Source: JACQFK01 sp964604905
GTDB taxonomy: Bacteria; Planctomycetota; MHYJ01; JACPRB01
Reading direction: 5' to 3'
NCBI GenBank assembly: GCA_964604905.1
Contig: CAZSCC010000566.1
Coordinates: 1 to 64,000 of the forward strand
DNA: 64,000 nucleotides
Of the stretch, positions 50,155-57,911 are shown in pieces. The number at the start of each line of letters is the position of its first letter. The stretch's first letter is position 1. A program made the translations under genes and the position numbers. The notes beneath the pieces were generated by a model. It saw nothing but the letters and a program-made list of their open reading frames with translations. It was not told the origin of the DNA and did no database searches.

Positions 50155-51501
50155 CTATTTCCCCTTGGGATCGTAATCCGGGTTGGGCGAGGGCATCTGG
50201 GCCCCCACCGCGGCCCGCCAGTCGGCGAGGCGCTTCCGGAGCTCGCGGGCGATCTCGGGCCGCGCCGCGGCCAGGTCCTTCGTCTCGCCCACGTCCTCCT
50301 TCAGGTCGTAGAGCTCGACGCGACCGTCCTCGAAGAACTCGACCAGGCGGAGGTCCCCCTGGCGGATCGCACCGTGGGGGGTCGCGCCGCCCGGATGGTA
50401 GTGCGGGTAGTGCCAGAAGATCGCGTCGCGCGACAGGCCGCCCGTGCCCTTGAGGAGCGGGACGAGGCTCAGGCCGTCGACGGCCGGCTTCGCGCCCGCG
50501 AGGTCCAGCATCGTGGCCGCGTGATCGGGGGTGATCACCGGCGTCGCGCAGACGGTCCCGGCCTTCACTGCGCCGGGCCAGCGGACGATCAACGAAACGC
50601 GGACTCCGCCCTCGTACGCGGACCCCTTGCCCGCGCGGAGCGGCCGGTTGGAGGTGCTCCGGAGGAGCCCGCCGTTGTCGCTGGTGAAGACGATCACGGT
50701 GCGCGACGAGAGCTTGAGCTCGTCGAGCTTGGCCACCACTCGGCCCACGCTGTCGTCCACGCTCTCGATCATCGCCGCGTAGGTCGCGTTCGAATGATCC
50801 GCTCCGGCTTTCGCCTTCGCCTGGTACTTCTCGACGAGCGCCTTCTTCGCCTGGAGCGGGGTGTGGACGCCGTAGTGGGGGAAGTAGAGGAGGAAGGGGC
50901 GGTCCTTGTTGGAATCGAGGAACGCGAGCGCCTCGGTGGTCAGGCGGTCGGTCAGGTATTCGCCCTTCTCGCCCTCCTCGAGAGTGGGGATCTTGTAAGG
51001 CGAGAAGTAGCTGGGCGGCTGCCCCTTGTCGCTTCCACCGCGGTTGAGGTCGAAGCCCTGCTTCTCGGGGAAGTACGCGGGCGGCCCGAGGTGCCACTTG
51101 CCGATCGAAGCGGTCGCGTAGCCGGCGCCTTTGAGCGCCTCGGCGATCGTCACCTCCTCGTGCGCGAGGTGCATCGTCCAGTCCGGCACCTTGAGCTTGG
51201 CCTTCGGCTGCTTGTGGCCGGCGATCCAGTCGGTCACGTGGAGTCGGGCCGGGTATTTCCCGGTCATGAGGCTGGCGCGGGTCGGGGAGCAGACGGTGCA
51301 CGCCGAGTAGGCGTGGGTGAACTTCATTCCCTGCGCGGCCAGGCGGTCGATGTGGGGGGTCTCGTAGAACGAGCTGCCGAAGCAGCCCAGATCGGTCCAG
51401 CCCAGGTCGTCGACCAGGAAGATGACGAAGTTGGGCCGGTCGGACTGGGGGGAGGAGGCCGCGGGGAGGATGAGGGCGAGGAGGAGCGCGAGCGTTCTCA
51501 T
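50155..51501 (-). CDS. Sulfatase (Cys-type), exported
   Basis: A 448-residue sulfatase with a signal peptide (MRTLALLLALILPAASS), the metal-binding FLVDDLGWTDLGCFG, the signature CSPTRASLMTGKYP (C71, the formylglycine site), SIGKWHLG near residue 127 and VFTSDNGGL near 270. It resembles N-sulfoglucosamine/arylsulfatase A-type enzymes of planctomycetes. The substrate is unknown. It is distinct from the sulfatase at 5508, with about the same length but different loops. It is divergent from the methyltransferase gene with a 72-base shared upstream region. Confidence 0.92.
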   Translation of the reverse strand: MRTLALLLALILPAASSPQSDRPNFVIFLVDDLGWTDLGCFGSSFYETPHIDRLAAQGMKFTHAYSACTVCSPTRASLMTGKYPARLHVTDWIAGHKQPKAKLKVPDWTMHLAHEEVTIAEALKGAGYATASIGKWHLGPPAYFPEKQGFDLNRGGSDKGQPPSYFSPYKIPTLEEGEKGEYLTDRLTTEALAFLDSNKDRPFLLYFPHYGVHTPLQAKKALVEKYQAKAKAGADHSNATYAAMIESVDDSVGRVVAKLDELKLSSRTVIVFTSDNGGLLRSTSNRPLRAGKGSAYEGGVRVSLIVRWPGAVKAGTVCATPVITPDHAATMLDLAGAKPAVDGLSLVPLLKGTGGLSRDAIFWHYPHYHPGGATPHGAIRQGDLRLVEFFEDGRVELYDLKEDVGETKDLAAARPEIARELRKRLADWRAAVGAQMPSPNPDYDPKGK

Positions 51502-51521
51502 GCAGGTCTAAACCGCGCCCC

Positions 51522-51550
51522 GGGACAAACGTTGCGCGACCCGCTATTAT
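51522..51550 (+). promoter_or_regulatory. Promoter of the exported methyltransferase gene
   Basis: GGGACA (51522-51527), 17-base spacer, TATTAT (51545-51550); matches 4/6 and 5/6. The region also has a perfect TATAAT on the minus strand (51546-51551) towards the sulfatase. ATG 51574 follows with GAGGGA as ribosome site. Confidence 0.45.
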
Positions 51551-51573
51551 AGTAGGTCGACGAGGGAGACCCT

Positions 51574-52290
51574 ATGAACCGATGGGCATTGATCCTGGCG
51601 CCGCTGTTCCTGGCGTGCGTCCATCAGGAGGACAAGCTTCCTCCTCCGCCCGACCCGCTTTACGAGACGCGCGCGAAGCACGATCCGAACGGGATCGGCA
51701 AGTTCTACATGGATCGCGAGATCGCGCACGTGATGGGGCCCGGCGGGATCCCCTGGCTGGAGCGCCCGGAGCGGGAGGACGAGGAGCGGCCCACCAAGGT
51801 CATCGAGGCCCTGGGGCTCAAGGGGGACGAGGTGGTCTGCGACCTGGGAGCCGGGAGCGGCTACTACACGTTCCGACTGGCTCCGAAGCTCCCCAAGGGG
51901 AAGGTCCTCGCCGTCGAGATCCAGGACGACATGATCAAGGAGCTCAAGAAGAACATCGAGTCGAAGAAGACCACGAACGTCGAGATCATCAAGGGGGAGG
52001 AGAAGGATCCGAAGCTCCCGGAGAAGGGCGTGGACCTGCTCCTCATGGTCGACGTCTACCACGAGCTGGCGTTCCCCTACGAGACGATGCTGGCGATCAG
52101 GAAGGGGCTCAAGCCGGGGGCGCGGGTCGTGCTCGTCGAGTTCCGCAAGGAGGACCCGAAGGTCCCGATCAAGGAAGTGCACAAGATGTCGGAGGAGCAG
52201 ATCAAGAAGGAGATGGCGGTCGTGGGGCTCACGCACGTGAAGACGGTGGGGACGCTGCCGTGGCAGCACATCGCCATCTACAGGAGATAG
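51574..52290 (+). CDS. Lipid-anchored class I SAM-dependent methyltransferase
   Basis: A 238-residue protein with a lipoprotein-type N-terminus (WALILAPLFLAC, Cys at residue 15) followed by a class I methyltransferase fold: motif I VVCDLGAGSGYYTFRLA near 86-102, an acidic loop VLAVEIQDDMI, motif IV DLLLMVDVYHELAFP near 153-167 and a final WQHIAIYRR strand. Export of a SAM-dependent enzyme is unexpected because its cofactor is made in the cytoplasm; homologues with the same signal occur among exported proteins of soil bacteria. Either the signal is functional and the protein has another role, or the start is misread, but no alternative start gives the conserved FYMDREIAHVMG segment without the signal. 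Substrate unknown. Confidence 0.75.
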   Translation: MNRWALILAPLFLACVHQEDKLPPPPDPLYETRAKHDPNGIGKFYMDREIAHVMGPGGIPWLERPEREDEERPTKVIEALGLKGDEVVCDLGAGSGYYTFRLAPKLPKGKVLAVEIQDDMIKELKKNIESKKTTNVEIIKGEEKDPKLPEKGVDLLLMVDVYHELAFPYETMLAIRKGLKPGARVVLVEFRKEDPKVPIKEVHKMSEEQIKKEMAVVGLTHVKTVGTLPWQHIAIYRR

Positions 52291-52345
52291 GGAGATAGGG
52301 GAGATTAGGAGATAAGAGAAGAGGAGAAGAGGGGATCCGAGAGGA
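52281..52345 (+). repeat. Purine-rich GGAGATAG-type tandem run
   Basis: After the methyltransferase stop, units such as GGAGATAG, GGAGATAG, GGGAGATT, AGGAGATAAG and AGGAGAAG follow one another. The plus strand is almost pure purine for about 60 bases. No function is evident; it may act as a slippage-prone spacer. Confidence 0.55.
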
Positions 52346-52418
52346 AAATATTATAGGGCACGGGGCAGGCCATACGTGAGGGAGCGGCGTATACTCCCCC
52401 AGACGGAGGGTGACTGGA

Positions 52419-53177
52419 ATGAAGATGCTCTCGATGGCTGCGGTGGCGCTGGCGCTCATGGCCTCCTCGGCCCTGGCGGGCGGCGGCGGGAAGATCAAAT
52501 TCAGCGAGGGGAAGCAGCACGACCAACTCCTCGCCGAGGCGAAGGCGAGCGGCACGCCCGTCATGCTCTACTTCACGGGCGAGGGGTGAGTGTACTGCAA
52601 GCAGCTGGACGCAGGTGCGTTCTCCGACGACAAGGTGGTCAAGGCCTCGGAAGGGTTGATCCGGATCCTGGTCGACAACGGCAAGGACGGGAAGCTCTTC
52701 CAGAAGTACAACATCAGCGGCATGCCGACGATCCTCTTCCTCGACGCGGAAGGCAAGCAGGTGGGCTCGCTCGGGGACCGGAGCGCCGGCGGCGTGGAGA
52801 AGCAGCTGACCGAGATCGTCTCCAAGCACAGCCGGGCCCCGCAGTGGACGGCGGGCGCCGACGCGACGGTGACGGCGGCGAAGGACGGCTCCAAGCCCGG
52901 GGTGCTCGTCTTCGTGGACGACAAGCCCAAGTCGCAGCTGTTCCTCAAGATCTTCAGCGATCCGGCGCTGGCCTCGCTCTACGAGAAGGCCTCGTTCGGG
53001 AAGGTCGAGTTCAAGAAGGACTCGGAGGAGTGCAAGAAGTGGAAGGTGACGGAGGCGCCGGTCTGCCTGATCGTCGATCCTGCGGATGAATCGAAGCCGC
53101 TCAAGACGTGGAAGAGCGGGACGGCCAAGGCGCTCGCCAAGGAGATCGAGGAGGCCGCCAAGAAGCTGAAGAAGTGA
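52419..53177 (+). CDS. Candidate exported thioredoxin-like selenoprotein, UxxC motif (TGA at 52587-52589)
   Basis: A single frame from ATG 52419 (CGGAGGG at 52404-52410) to the stop at 53175-53177, interrupted only by TGA at 52587-52589. Read through it has 252 residues: signal peptide (about 1-20), then a thioredoxin fold with TPVMLYFTGEG followed by Sec57-V-Y-C60, KQLDAGAFSDDKVVKA, and the cis-Pro loop SGMPTILFLDAEG. Sec sits exactly at the first Cys of the CxxC active site. A downstream domain (about 145-250) looks like a second thioredoxin-like half with cysteines but no CxxC. A 6-bp hairpin with AGGT loop follows 24 bases after the TGA. Intact coding on both sides, the active-site position and the existence of a second such gene argue against mutation or error. 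Proposed role: periplasmic thiol redox chemistry. Confidence 0.82.
52607..52622 (+). promoter_or_regulatory. Candidate bacterial SECIS of the thioredoxin-like selenoprotein
   Basis: GGACGC (52607-52612) pairs with GCGTTC (52617-52622; one G-U pair) around the tetraloop AGGT. The loop begins 24 bases after the TGA. An AGGU loop recalls the AGGUCU loop of the E. coli fdhF SECIS contacted by SelB. The stem is short but the position and loop agree with known bacterial SECIS rules. Confidence 0.6.
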
Positions 53178-53196
53178 TCTGAAGGAGAGTCCCGAA

Positions 53197-53230
53197 CGGG
53201 CCCTGCTTCCTGTGGGGCCCGCTTCATTTT
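53197..53230 (+). terminator. Rho-independent-type terminator after the thioredoxin-like gene
   Basis: CGGGCCC (53197-53203) pairs with GGGCCCG (53215-53221), an 11-base loop between, followed by CTTCATTTT. It lies 20 bases after the gene's stop codon. Confidence 0.65.
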
Positions 53231-53282
53231 AAATGATGTGCGCGATCGTGAATCAAGCGGACCGGCCGGTCGTCTCCTGAAC

Positions 53283-54161
53283 ATGGAACCGAAGCCGAAC
53301 CGAGGGGCCTGGATCGTCGGGCTGGGGGCGATCGTCGCCTGTCTCCTGATCGTGGGGCCGATCGCGTGCTCGATGAGCTCCGCCCGCCATACCGGGGAAA
53401 GGGTCGAGCTGCGCTACCGGTTCGAATGGATCGTGAGGCGCTCCGGCCCCCCTCAATCGATCCCTCAGCTGACCGACTCTGTCCGTCGACGCCTGGAATC
53501 CCTGGACAGCGGCGAGGTCCGGGTGAGGGTCGAGAGAGACGAGGTCGTGGTGAGGATGGACGGGATCGACCCCGTGCGCCTGCCCGACGCCCGAAGATTG
53601 CTCGGACAGACGGGATTCCTGGAGCTCTGCCCCGTCGCGGATCGGGCGGTCCAGGATCAGTTCAAGCGGGACGGCACCCTCCCGCCCGGGTACCGTGGCG
53701 TCGAGAACAAGGTCCGGTCGTTCGACGCGGAATACGCACCCTGGAGCGGGCCGATGCTCATCATAGAGAGCCGGCCAGCTCTCCACGGTGGCCACATCAT
53801 CGCAAGCGAGGCCCAGCAGGAATTGGGGCTCGGTGGATCCATGTGGGTCACGACGTTCGAGCTGGACGCGGACGGGGCGCGGTCCTTCGACGCGGCGGCG
53901 AAGATCCTCTATCACCGGAGCCCGGCGGGATTGGTCGCCATCCTGCTCGACGGGACATTGAAGAGCGCTCCGGCCGTCCTCTCGGAGTCGTTCGTCGGCC
54001 GCGTTCGGATCTCGGGGGCCAAGAGCGAGCAGGAGGCGAAGGAACTGGCCATCATCCTCAAGAGCGGAGCGCTCCCGGCACGGCTGGGGAGGATCAAGGA
54101 CGGCGTCTTCGTCCCTGGCGAGCCCCAGGAGGAGCGCCGCTTTGGTCCGGAGAAGAAGTAG
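53283..54161 (+). CDS. SecD P1-domain-like membrane-anchored protein
   Basis: A 292-residue protein from ATG 53283, with a membrane segment or signal at about 9-30 and a periplasmic domain resembling the first periplasmic domain (P1) of the Sec accessory protein SecD: LRYRFEW near 40, ARRLLGQTGFLELCPV near 110, LDADGARSFDAAAK, and LVAILLDGTLKSAPAVLSESFVGRVRISG then EQEAKELAIILKSGALPARL, the most conserved part of SecD P1. The SecD membrane domain (five more helices) is missing, so it cannot be a full export motor. It could be a stand-alone P1 domain with its own role. The preceding terminator separates it from the selenoprotein gene. Confidence 0.75.
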   Translation: MEPKPNRGAWIVGLGAIVACLLIVGPIACSMSSARHTGERVELRYRFEWIVRRSGPPQSIPQLTDSVRRRLESLDSGEVRVRVERDEVVVRMDGIDPVRLPDARRLLGQTGFLELCPVADRAVQDQFKRDGTLPPGYRGVENKVRSFDAEYAPWSGPMLIIESRPALHGGHIIASEAQQELGLGGSMWVTTFELDADGARSFDAAAKILYHRSPAGLVAILLDGTLKSAPAVLSESFVGRVRISGAKSEQEAKELAIILKSGALPARLGRIKDGVFVPGEPQEERRFGPEKK

Positions 54162-54167
54162 GTCTGC

Positions 54168-54192
54168 TCTGCGTCTCTGTGGCTCTGCGGCT
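54168..54192. repeat. Single-arm copy of the CTCTGCG repeat family
   Basis: CTCTGCGTCTCTGTGGCT then CTGCGGCTG (54168-54192) resembles the right arm of the inverted repeat at 28790-28808. In both places the sequence ends 6-7 bases from a minus-strand stop codon (TAG). Confidence 0.5.
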
Positions 54193-54199
54193 GGCTCTT

Positions 54200-56644
54200 C
54201 TACCAGCGGGGCTCGGTGGCGACGAGCGCGGCGATCTCCTCGGCGCTCACCGGCTTGCTGAAGAGGTAGCCCTGCCCGAAGCCGCACTTGAGCATGCGGA
54301 GCTCGCCCAACTGGTTCTGGGTCTCCACGCCCTCCGCGACCACGCGCATCCCCATGTTGTGAGCGAGCGTCACGATCGCGCGCACGATCTCGTGGCCCTC
54401 GCGCTTGGCGCCCATCCGCGAGACGAAGGAACGGTCGATCTTGACCGCGTCGATCGGGAACCGGTGGAGGTAGCTGAGCGAGGAGTAGCCCGTGCCGAAG
54501 TCGTCGAGGTAGATCTGGACCCCGTGCTTGCGAAGGTCGCGCAGCATCTGGCCGGCCGCCTCGGCGTTGTCGATCAGGACGCCCTCGGTGATCTCGACCG
54601 CCAGGCTGCTGGGGGAGAGGCCCGTCTCCTTGAGCGCCCCCGTCACGGCGTCGACGAGATCGCTCTGGCGGAACTGGCGGCCGGAGAGGTTGACGCTCAC
54701 GGTGAGTCGGCCGCCGTCGGGGAAGTGGCCCTGCCACTCCTTGAGCTGGCGGCAGGCCTCGCGCAGGACCCAGCGGTCGATGGCGATGATGAGGCCCGCC
54801 TCCTCGGCCACGTTGATGAAGTCGAAGGGCGAGACGAAGCCGCGCTGGGGGTGATTCCACCGGACCAGCGCCTCGAAGCCGATGATGCGGCCGCTCTCGA
54901 GGGAGACGATGGGCATGTAGTAGGCGACGAACTCGCCGCGCTCGATGGCCTGCCGGAGCTCGGTCTCCATCTGGAGGAGCACGACCGCGCGGGCGTGCAT
55001 GGTGGTGTCGAAGACCTCGGCGCGCGCGCGGCCCAGGGACTTGGCGCGGTACATCGCGGTGTCGGCGTCGCGGAGGACGTCCTCCGCCTTCTCGTATCCC
55101 GTCATGCCCATCGCGATCCCGATCGAGGCGCTGCAGACGATCTCCTGCCCGCCCACGTGGACGGACTCCTTGAGGGCGACCTGGATGCGGTCCGCCACGA
55201 CGGCGGCGTCCGCGGAGTCGGTCACGTCCTCGAGGAGGATCGCGAACTCGTCGCCGCCCAGGCGTGCGACCGTGTCGCCGGGGCGGACGGACTTCTCGAG
55301 GCGGCGCGCGGTCTCGACCAGGAGTTCGTCGCCGGGCCCGTGGCCCATCGAGTCGTTGATCAGCTTGAAGCGGTCGAGGTCGAGGAAGAGGACGGCGAAG
55401 AGCTTGTCCTTCTCGCGCCGCTTGTGCTTGAGGCGGTGGCCGAGGCGGTCGATGAAGAGCGAGCGGTTGGGGAGGCCGGTGAGGGCGTCGTGGAGGGCCT
55501 CGTGGATGAGCTGCTCCTCGGCGAGTTTGCGCTGGGTGGTGTCGGTCTGGGCGCCGACCATGCGGTAGGCGTGGCTGTCGCCGTTGCGGACGGCGAGGCC
55601 GCGGCTGAGGACCCAGCGGTAGCCGCGGTCCTTGTGGCGAATGCGGTGCTCGATCTCGAAGGTGGCGGTCCGGCCCTCGAGGTGTTCCTGGAGCGCGGCC
55701 TGGACGTTGGCGAGGTCGTCGGGGTGGATGCGGCGGAACCATTCGAAGGGGGTGGTCCCGATCTCGCCGTTGTCGCAGCCCAGCATCTCCTTCCAGCGCA
55801 GGGAGTAGTAGACCTCGTTGGTCTTGAGGTTCCAGTCCCAGAGGCCGTCGTTGACGCTCTGGGCGGCGAGGGCGTAGCGCTCCTCGCTGGCGCGGAGGGC
55901 TTCCTCGGCGACGCGGCGCTCGCTGATGTCGACGGCCATGCCGCCCACGAAGCGTTGGCCCGAGCCGTCGTCGACGGGGAACTGGAGGATCCACCAGTGC
56001 TGGAGCGGGCCGCTCTGGACGGGGAGAGTCTCGTAGAGCTGGCGGGACTTGCCGGTCTCGAGGATGGCGCGGTCGTTCTCGGCCATCTGGCGCGAGGTCT
56101 CGGAGGTCCAGGGGCCCGCGCCGGAGCGGCCGGCGACGTCGGCGAGACGGAGCTTGAAGGTCAGCTCGAAGGGGGTGTTGACGTACACGTAACGGCCATG
56201 CTCGTCCTTCATCCACGCGACGGTGGGGCTGTGGTCCATGAACGCCTTGAACCGTTCCTCGCTCTCGCGGAGCTTGAGCGAGACCCGGCTGGCGCCGCGC
56301 CGGTAGAGGAGGCCGACCATCAGGACGATGACGGGGAGGATGATCGTGGCCCCGATGACGCGGCGGAGTTCCTCGGGCTCGTACCGGAAGGGACGGCCCG
56401 GGAGCGAGAAGGACCACGCGAGGTAGATCCAGCCGATGGCCGCGCTGGCGAAGCCGGGGCGGAGGCCGCCCGAGAAGGCGGAGAAGACGACGGCAAGGAG
56501 GACGAGCGCGGAAGGGTCATGGATGGGAAAAGCGAAGCGGAGAAGCTCCAGCGCTCCCACGCCCGCGAGGGTGAGCGCCGGCCCGCCGGCCTGGGTCCAG
56601 AACTTCTTGCGGGAGGGGTCCCGCAGCCAATCCCCGATTCCCAT
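54200..56644 (-). CDS. Membrane PAS-PAS-GGDEF-EAL cyclic-di-GMP protein
   Basis: An 814-residue membrane protein. Three to four hydrophobic segments lie at about 20-115 (DUF4118-like sensory membrane region, with HDPSALVLLAVVFSAFSGGLRPG), then two PAS domains (about 127-245 and 255-375), a GGDEF domain (about 385-545; RLGGDEFAILL) and an EAL domain (about 560-805; FEALVRWNHP, ITEGVL, DDFGTGYSSL, KIDRSFV). Both active sites appear complete. The GGDEF-EAL half is closely related to that at 46815-49460, including the shared QLIHEALHDALTGLPNR linker, pointing to gene duplication with swapped sensory parts. Has its own promoter. Confidence 0.92.
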   Translation of the reverse strand: MGIGDWLRDPSRKKFWTQAGGPALTLAGVGALELLRFAFPIHDPSALVLLAVVFSAFSGGLRPGFASAAIGWIYLAWSFSLPGRPFRYEPEELRRVIGATIILPVIVLMVGLLYRRGASRVSLKLRESEERFKAFMDHSPTVAWMKDEHGRYVYVNTPFELTFKLRLADVAGRSGAGPWTSETSRQMAENDRAILETGKSRQLYETLPVQSGPLQHWWILQFPVDDGSGQRFVGGMAVDISERRVAEEALRASEERYALAAQSVNDGLWDWNLKTNEVYYSLRWKEMLGCDNGEIGTTPFEWFRRIHPDDLANVQAALQEHLEGRTATFEIEHRIRHKDRGYRWVLSRGLAVRNGDSHAYRMVGAQTDTTQRKLAEEQLIHEALHDALTGLPNRSLFIDRLGHRLKHKRREKDKLFAVLFLDLDRFKLINDSMGHGPGDELLVETARRLEKSVRPGDTVARLGGDEFAILLEDVTDSADAAVVADRIQVALKESVHVGGQEIVCSASIGIAMGMTGYEKAEDVLRDADTAMYRAKSLGRARAEVFDTTMHARAVVLLQMETELRQAIERGEFVAYYMPIVSLESGRIIGFEALVRWNHPQRGFVSPFDFINVAEEAGLIIAIDRWVLREACRQLKEWQGHFPDGGRLTVSVNLSGRQFRQSDLVDAVTGALKETGLSPSSLAVEITEGVLIDNAEAAGQMLRDLRKHGVQIYLDDFGTGYSSLSYLHRFPIDAVKIDRSFVSRMGAKREGHEIVRAIVTLAHNMGMRVVAEGVETQNQLGELRMLKCGFGQGYLFSKPVSAEEIAALVATEPRW

Positions 56645-56680
56645 GGTCTCCTAGACTCCCCCTCTCCGTTCTCCCCATAA

Positions 56681-56709
56681 GTTATACCCCCTCATTCGAG
56701 GAGTGACAA
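56681..56709 (-). promoter_or_regulatory. Promoter of the membrane GGDEF-EAL gene
   Basis: On the minus strand TTGTCA (56704-56709), 17-base spacer, TATAAC (56681-56686); both hexamers match 5/6. The -35 box lies inside the hairpin that ends the upstream SUI1 gene. ATG 56644 follows with TAGGAG as ribosome site. Confidence 0.65.
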
Positions 56710-56731
56710 AACAAACGGTTTGTTTTGTTAC
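56703..56731 (-). terminator. AT-rich hairpin terminator of the SUI1 gene
   Basis: GTGACAAAACAAAC pairs with GTTTGTTTTGTTAC (14 bp, one G-T pair) around a single base, directly after the SUI1-family gene on the minus strand. The arms supply the U-rich tract. It overlaps the -35 box of the next gene. Confidence 0.65.
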
Positions 56732-56736
56732 GCGGG

Positions 56737-57087
56737 CTACCCGCCCGCCCGCTTGGAGCGGAAGCCGCGTTCCAGGAGCGCCTCGGCCAGCGCGTCTCGG
56801 TGGTCCCCCTGGATCTCGATCGTGAAGTCGCGGACGCAGCCGCCGGTGCCGAGCCGCTTCTTCAGGTCCCGCGCGAGGGCGTCCAGGTCGAAGCCCCCCT
56901 TGGGGAATCCCTCCAGGATGACCAACTCCCGCCCGGCCCCGCGCTTCTCCCGGCGCATCTTGATGATCTCGGGCCGGACCTTGGGCTTCGACGGGGTGGG
57001 GTCGGCCGGCCCCGGCGGGAGCGGCGGACAGGCGCAGTCGGGCGGCGGGATCTTTCCGCACTGCGGGCACGGGATTTCAAGCGGCAT
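56737..57087 (-). CDS. yciH: SUI1/YciH-family translation initiation factor-like protein
   Basis: A 116-residue protein: a Cys/Pro-rich N-terminus (IPCPQCGK and DCACPP, a likely zinc site), a linker, then the SUI1/eIF1 domain (about 45-116) with RELVILEGFPKGGFDLDALARDLKKRLGTGG and a C-terminal QGDHRDALAEALLERGF. Bacterial YciH improves start-site selection and acts in stress. The single Lys-Arg tail is typical. It stands between the pirin gene and the membrane GGDEF gene on the same strand with its own terminator. Confidence 0.87.
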   Translation of the reverse strand: MPLEIPCPQCGKIPPPDCACPPLPPGPADPTPSKPKVRPEIIKMRREKRGAGRELVILEGFPKGGFDLDALARDLKKRLGTGGCVRDFTIEIQGDHRDALAEALLERGFRSKRAGG

Positions 57088-57135
57088 CCCGGGATGATAG
57101 CGGGCGGCGGTGGGGGCCGCCAGAGTCCGACGCCG

Positions 57136-57825
57136 CTACGCCAGGTCGAACAGGATGAACTCCGAGGGCTCGACGCCCGAGAGCTCGAGCGTCTCCCTTC
57201 CGCCGACCGCCGCGCCGTCTCCCGCGGTGAGTCTTTGGCCGTTGAGCGAGACAGCGCCCCGGGCGATCTGGAGCCAGGCGTGCCGCCCGGCGGCCACGTC
57301 GTGCGTGGCCCTCCCGCCCTTCGCGAGGGCCCCGCGCCAGACGGACGCGTCCTGATGGATCCCGAGCGAGCCGTCGCGGCCGTCGCGCGACGCCACGAGC
57401 TGCAGCCCCTCCTTCGGGGGGAACGCCTTCTGGTCGTAGCCGGGGGGGAGCCCCTTCCGGTCGGGGAGGATCCAGATCTGGTAGAGGTGGGCCGGGTCCT
57501 TCTCCGACGGGTTGAACTCGCTGTGGATCACGCCCGTCCCCGCGGTCATCCGCTGCACTTCGCCGGGGCGGATGATGCTTTCGTTCCCCATGCTGTCCCG
57601 GTGCTGGAGCGCGCCCTCGAAGACGATCGTCACGATCTCCATGTCGCGGTGCGGGTGCATCCCGAACCCCTGGCCGGCGGCGACCCGGTCGTCGTTGAGG
57701 ACCCGCAGCGTGCGGAAGCCCATCCAGTCGGGATCGTGGTAGTCCGCGAACGAGAAGGTGTGCCAGGTGTCGAGCCACCCGTGGTCCGCGTGGCCGCGCT
57801 CGGCGGCCTTCCGGATCGTGATCAT
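57136..57825 (-). CDS. Pirin-family protein
   Basis: A 229-residue bicupin pirin. The N-terminal cupin shows the metal-binding HPHRDMEIVTIVFEGALQHRDS segment (His, His, His and Glu) and ADYHDPDWMGFRTLRVLNDDRV, the pirin signature; the C-terminal cupin is degenerate as usual. Members with this length include quercetinase-type YhhW proteins, but the substrate of most is unknown. No operon partners; 48 bases from the SUI1 gene on the same strand. Confidence 0.9.
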   Translation of the reverse strand: MITIRKAAERGHADHGWLDTWHTFSFADYHDPDWMGFRTLRVLNDDRVAAGQGFGMHPHRDMEIVTIVFEGALQHRDSMGNESIIRPGEVQRMTAGTGVIHSEFNPSEKDPAHLYQIWILPDRKGLPPGYDQKAFPPKEGLQLVASRDGRDGSLGIHQDASVWRGALAKGGRATHDVAAGRHAWLQIARGAVSLNGQRLTAGDGAAVGGRETLELSGVEPSEFILFDLA

Positions 57826-57872
57826 GCCGCCCTTCTAACTCCCGCGGGCCGGGAGACCATCCGATTTTCGGT

Positions 57873-57901
57873 GTCACATTCGGAGCCCGGCTCCATAGAC
57901 T
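57873..57901 (+). promoter_or_regulatory. Promoter of the second ECF sigma gene (leaderless)
   Basis: GTCACA (57873-57878), 17-base spacer, TAGACT (57896-57901); 4/6 and 4/6 matches. ATG 57912 lies 10 bases after the -10 box without a ribosome binding site. Confidence 0.4.
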
Positions 57902-57911
57902 GGATGACCGC

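Noticed and set aside
13100..52589. Reassigned genetic code (TGA read as Trp or Gly) as the cause of the two in-frame TGAs
   Set aside because: Many clear genes in the window end with TGA, for example those ending at 1133, 19270, 21274 and 44232, so TGA is a working stop codon.
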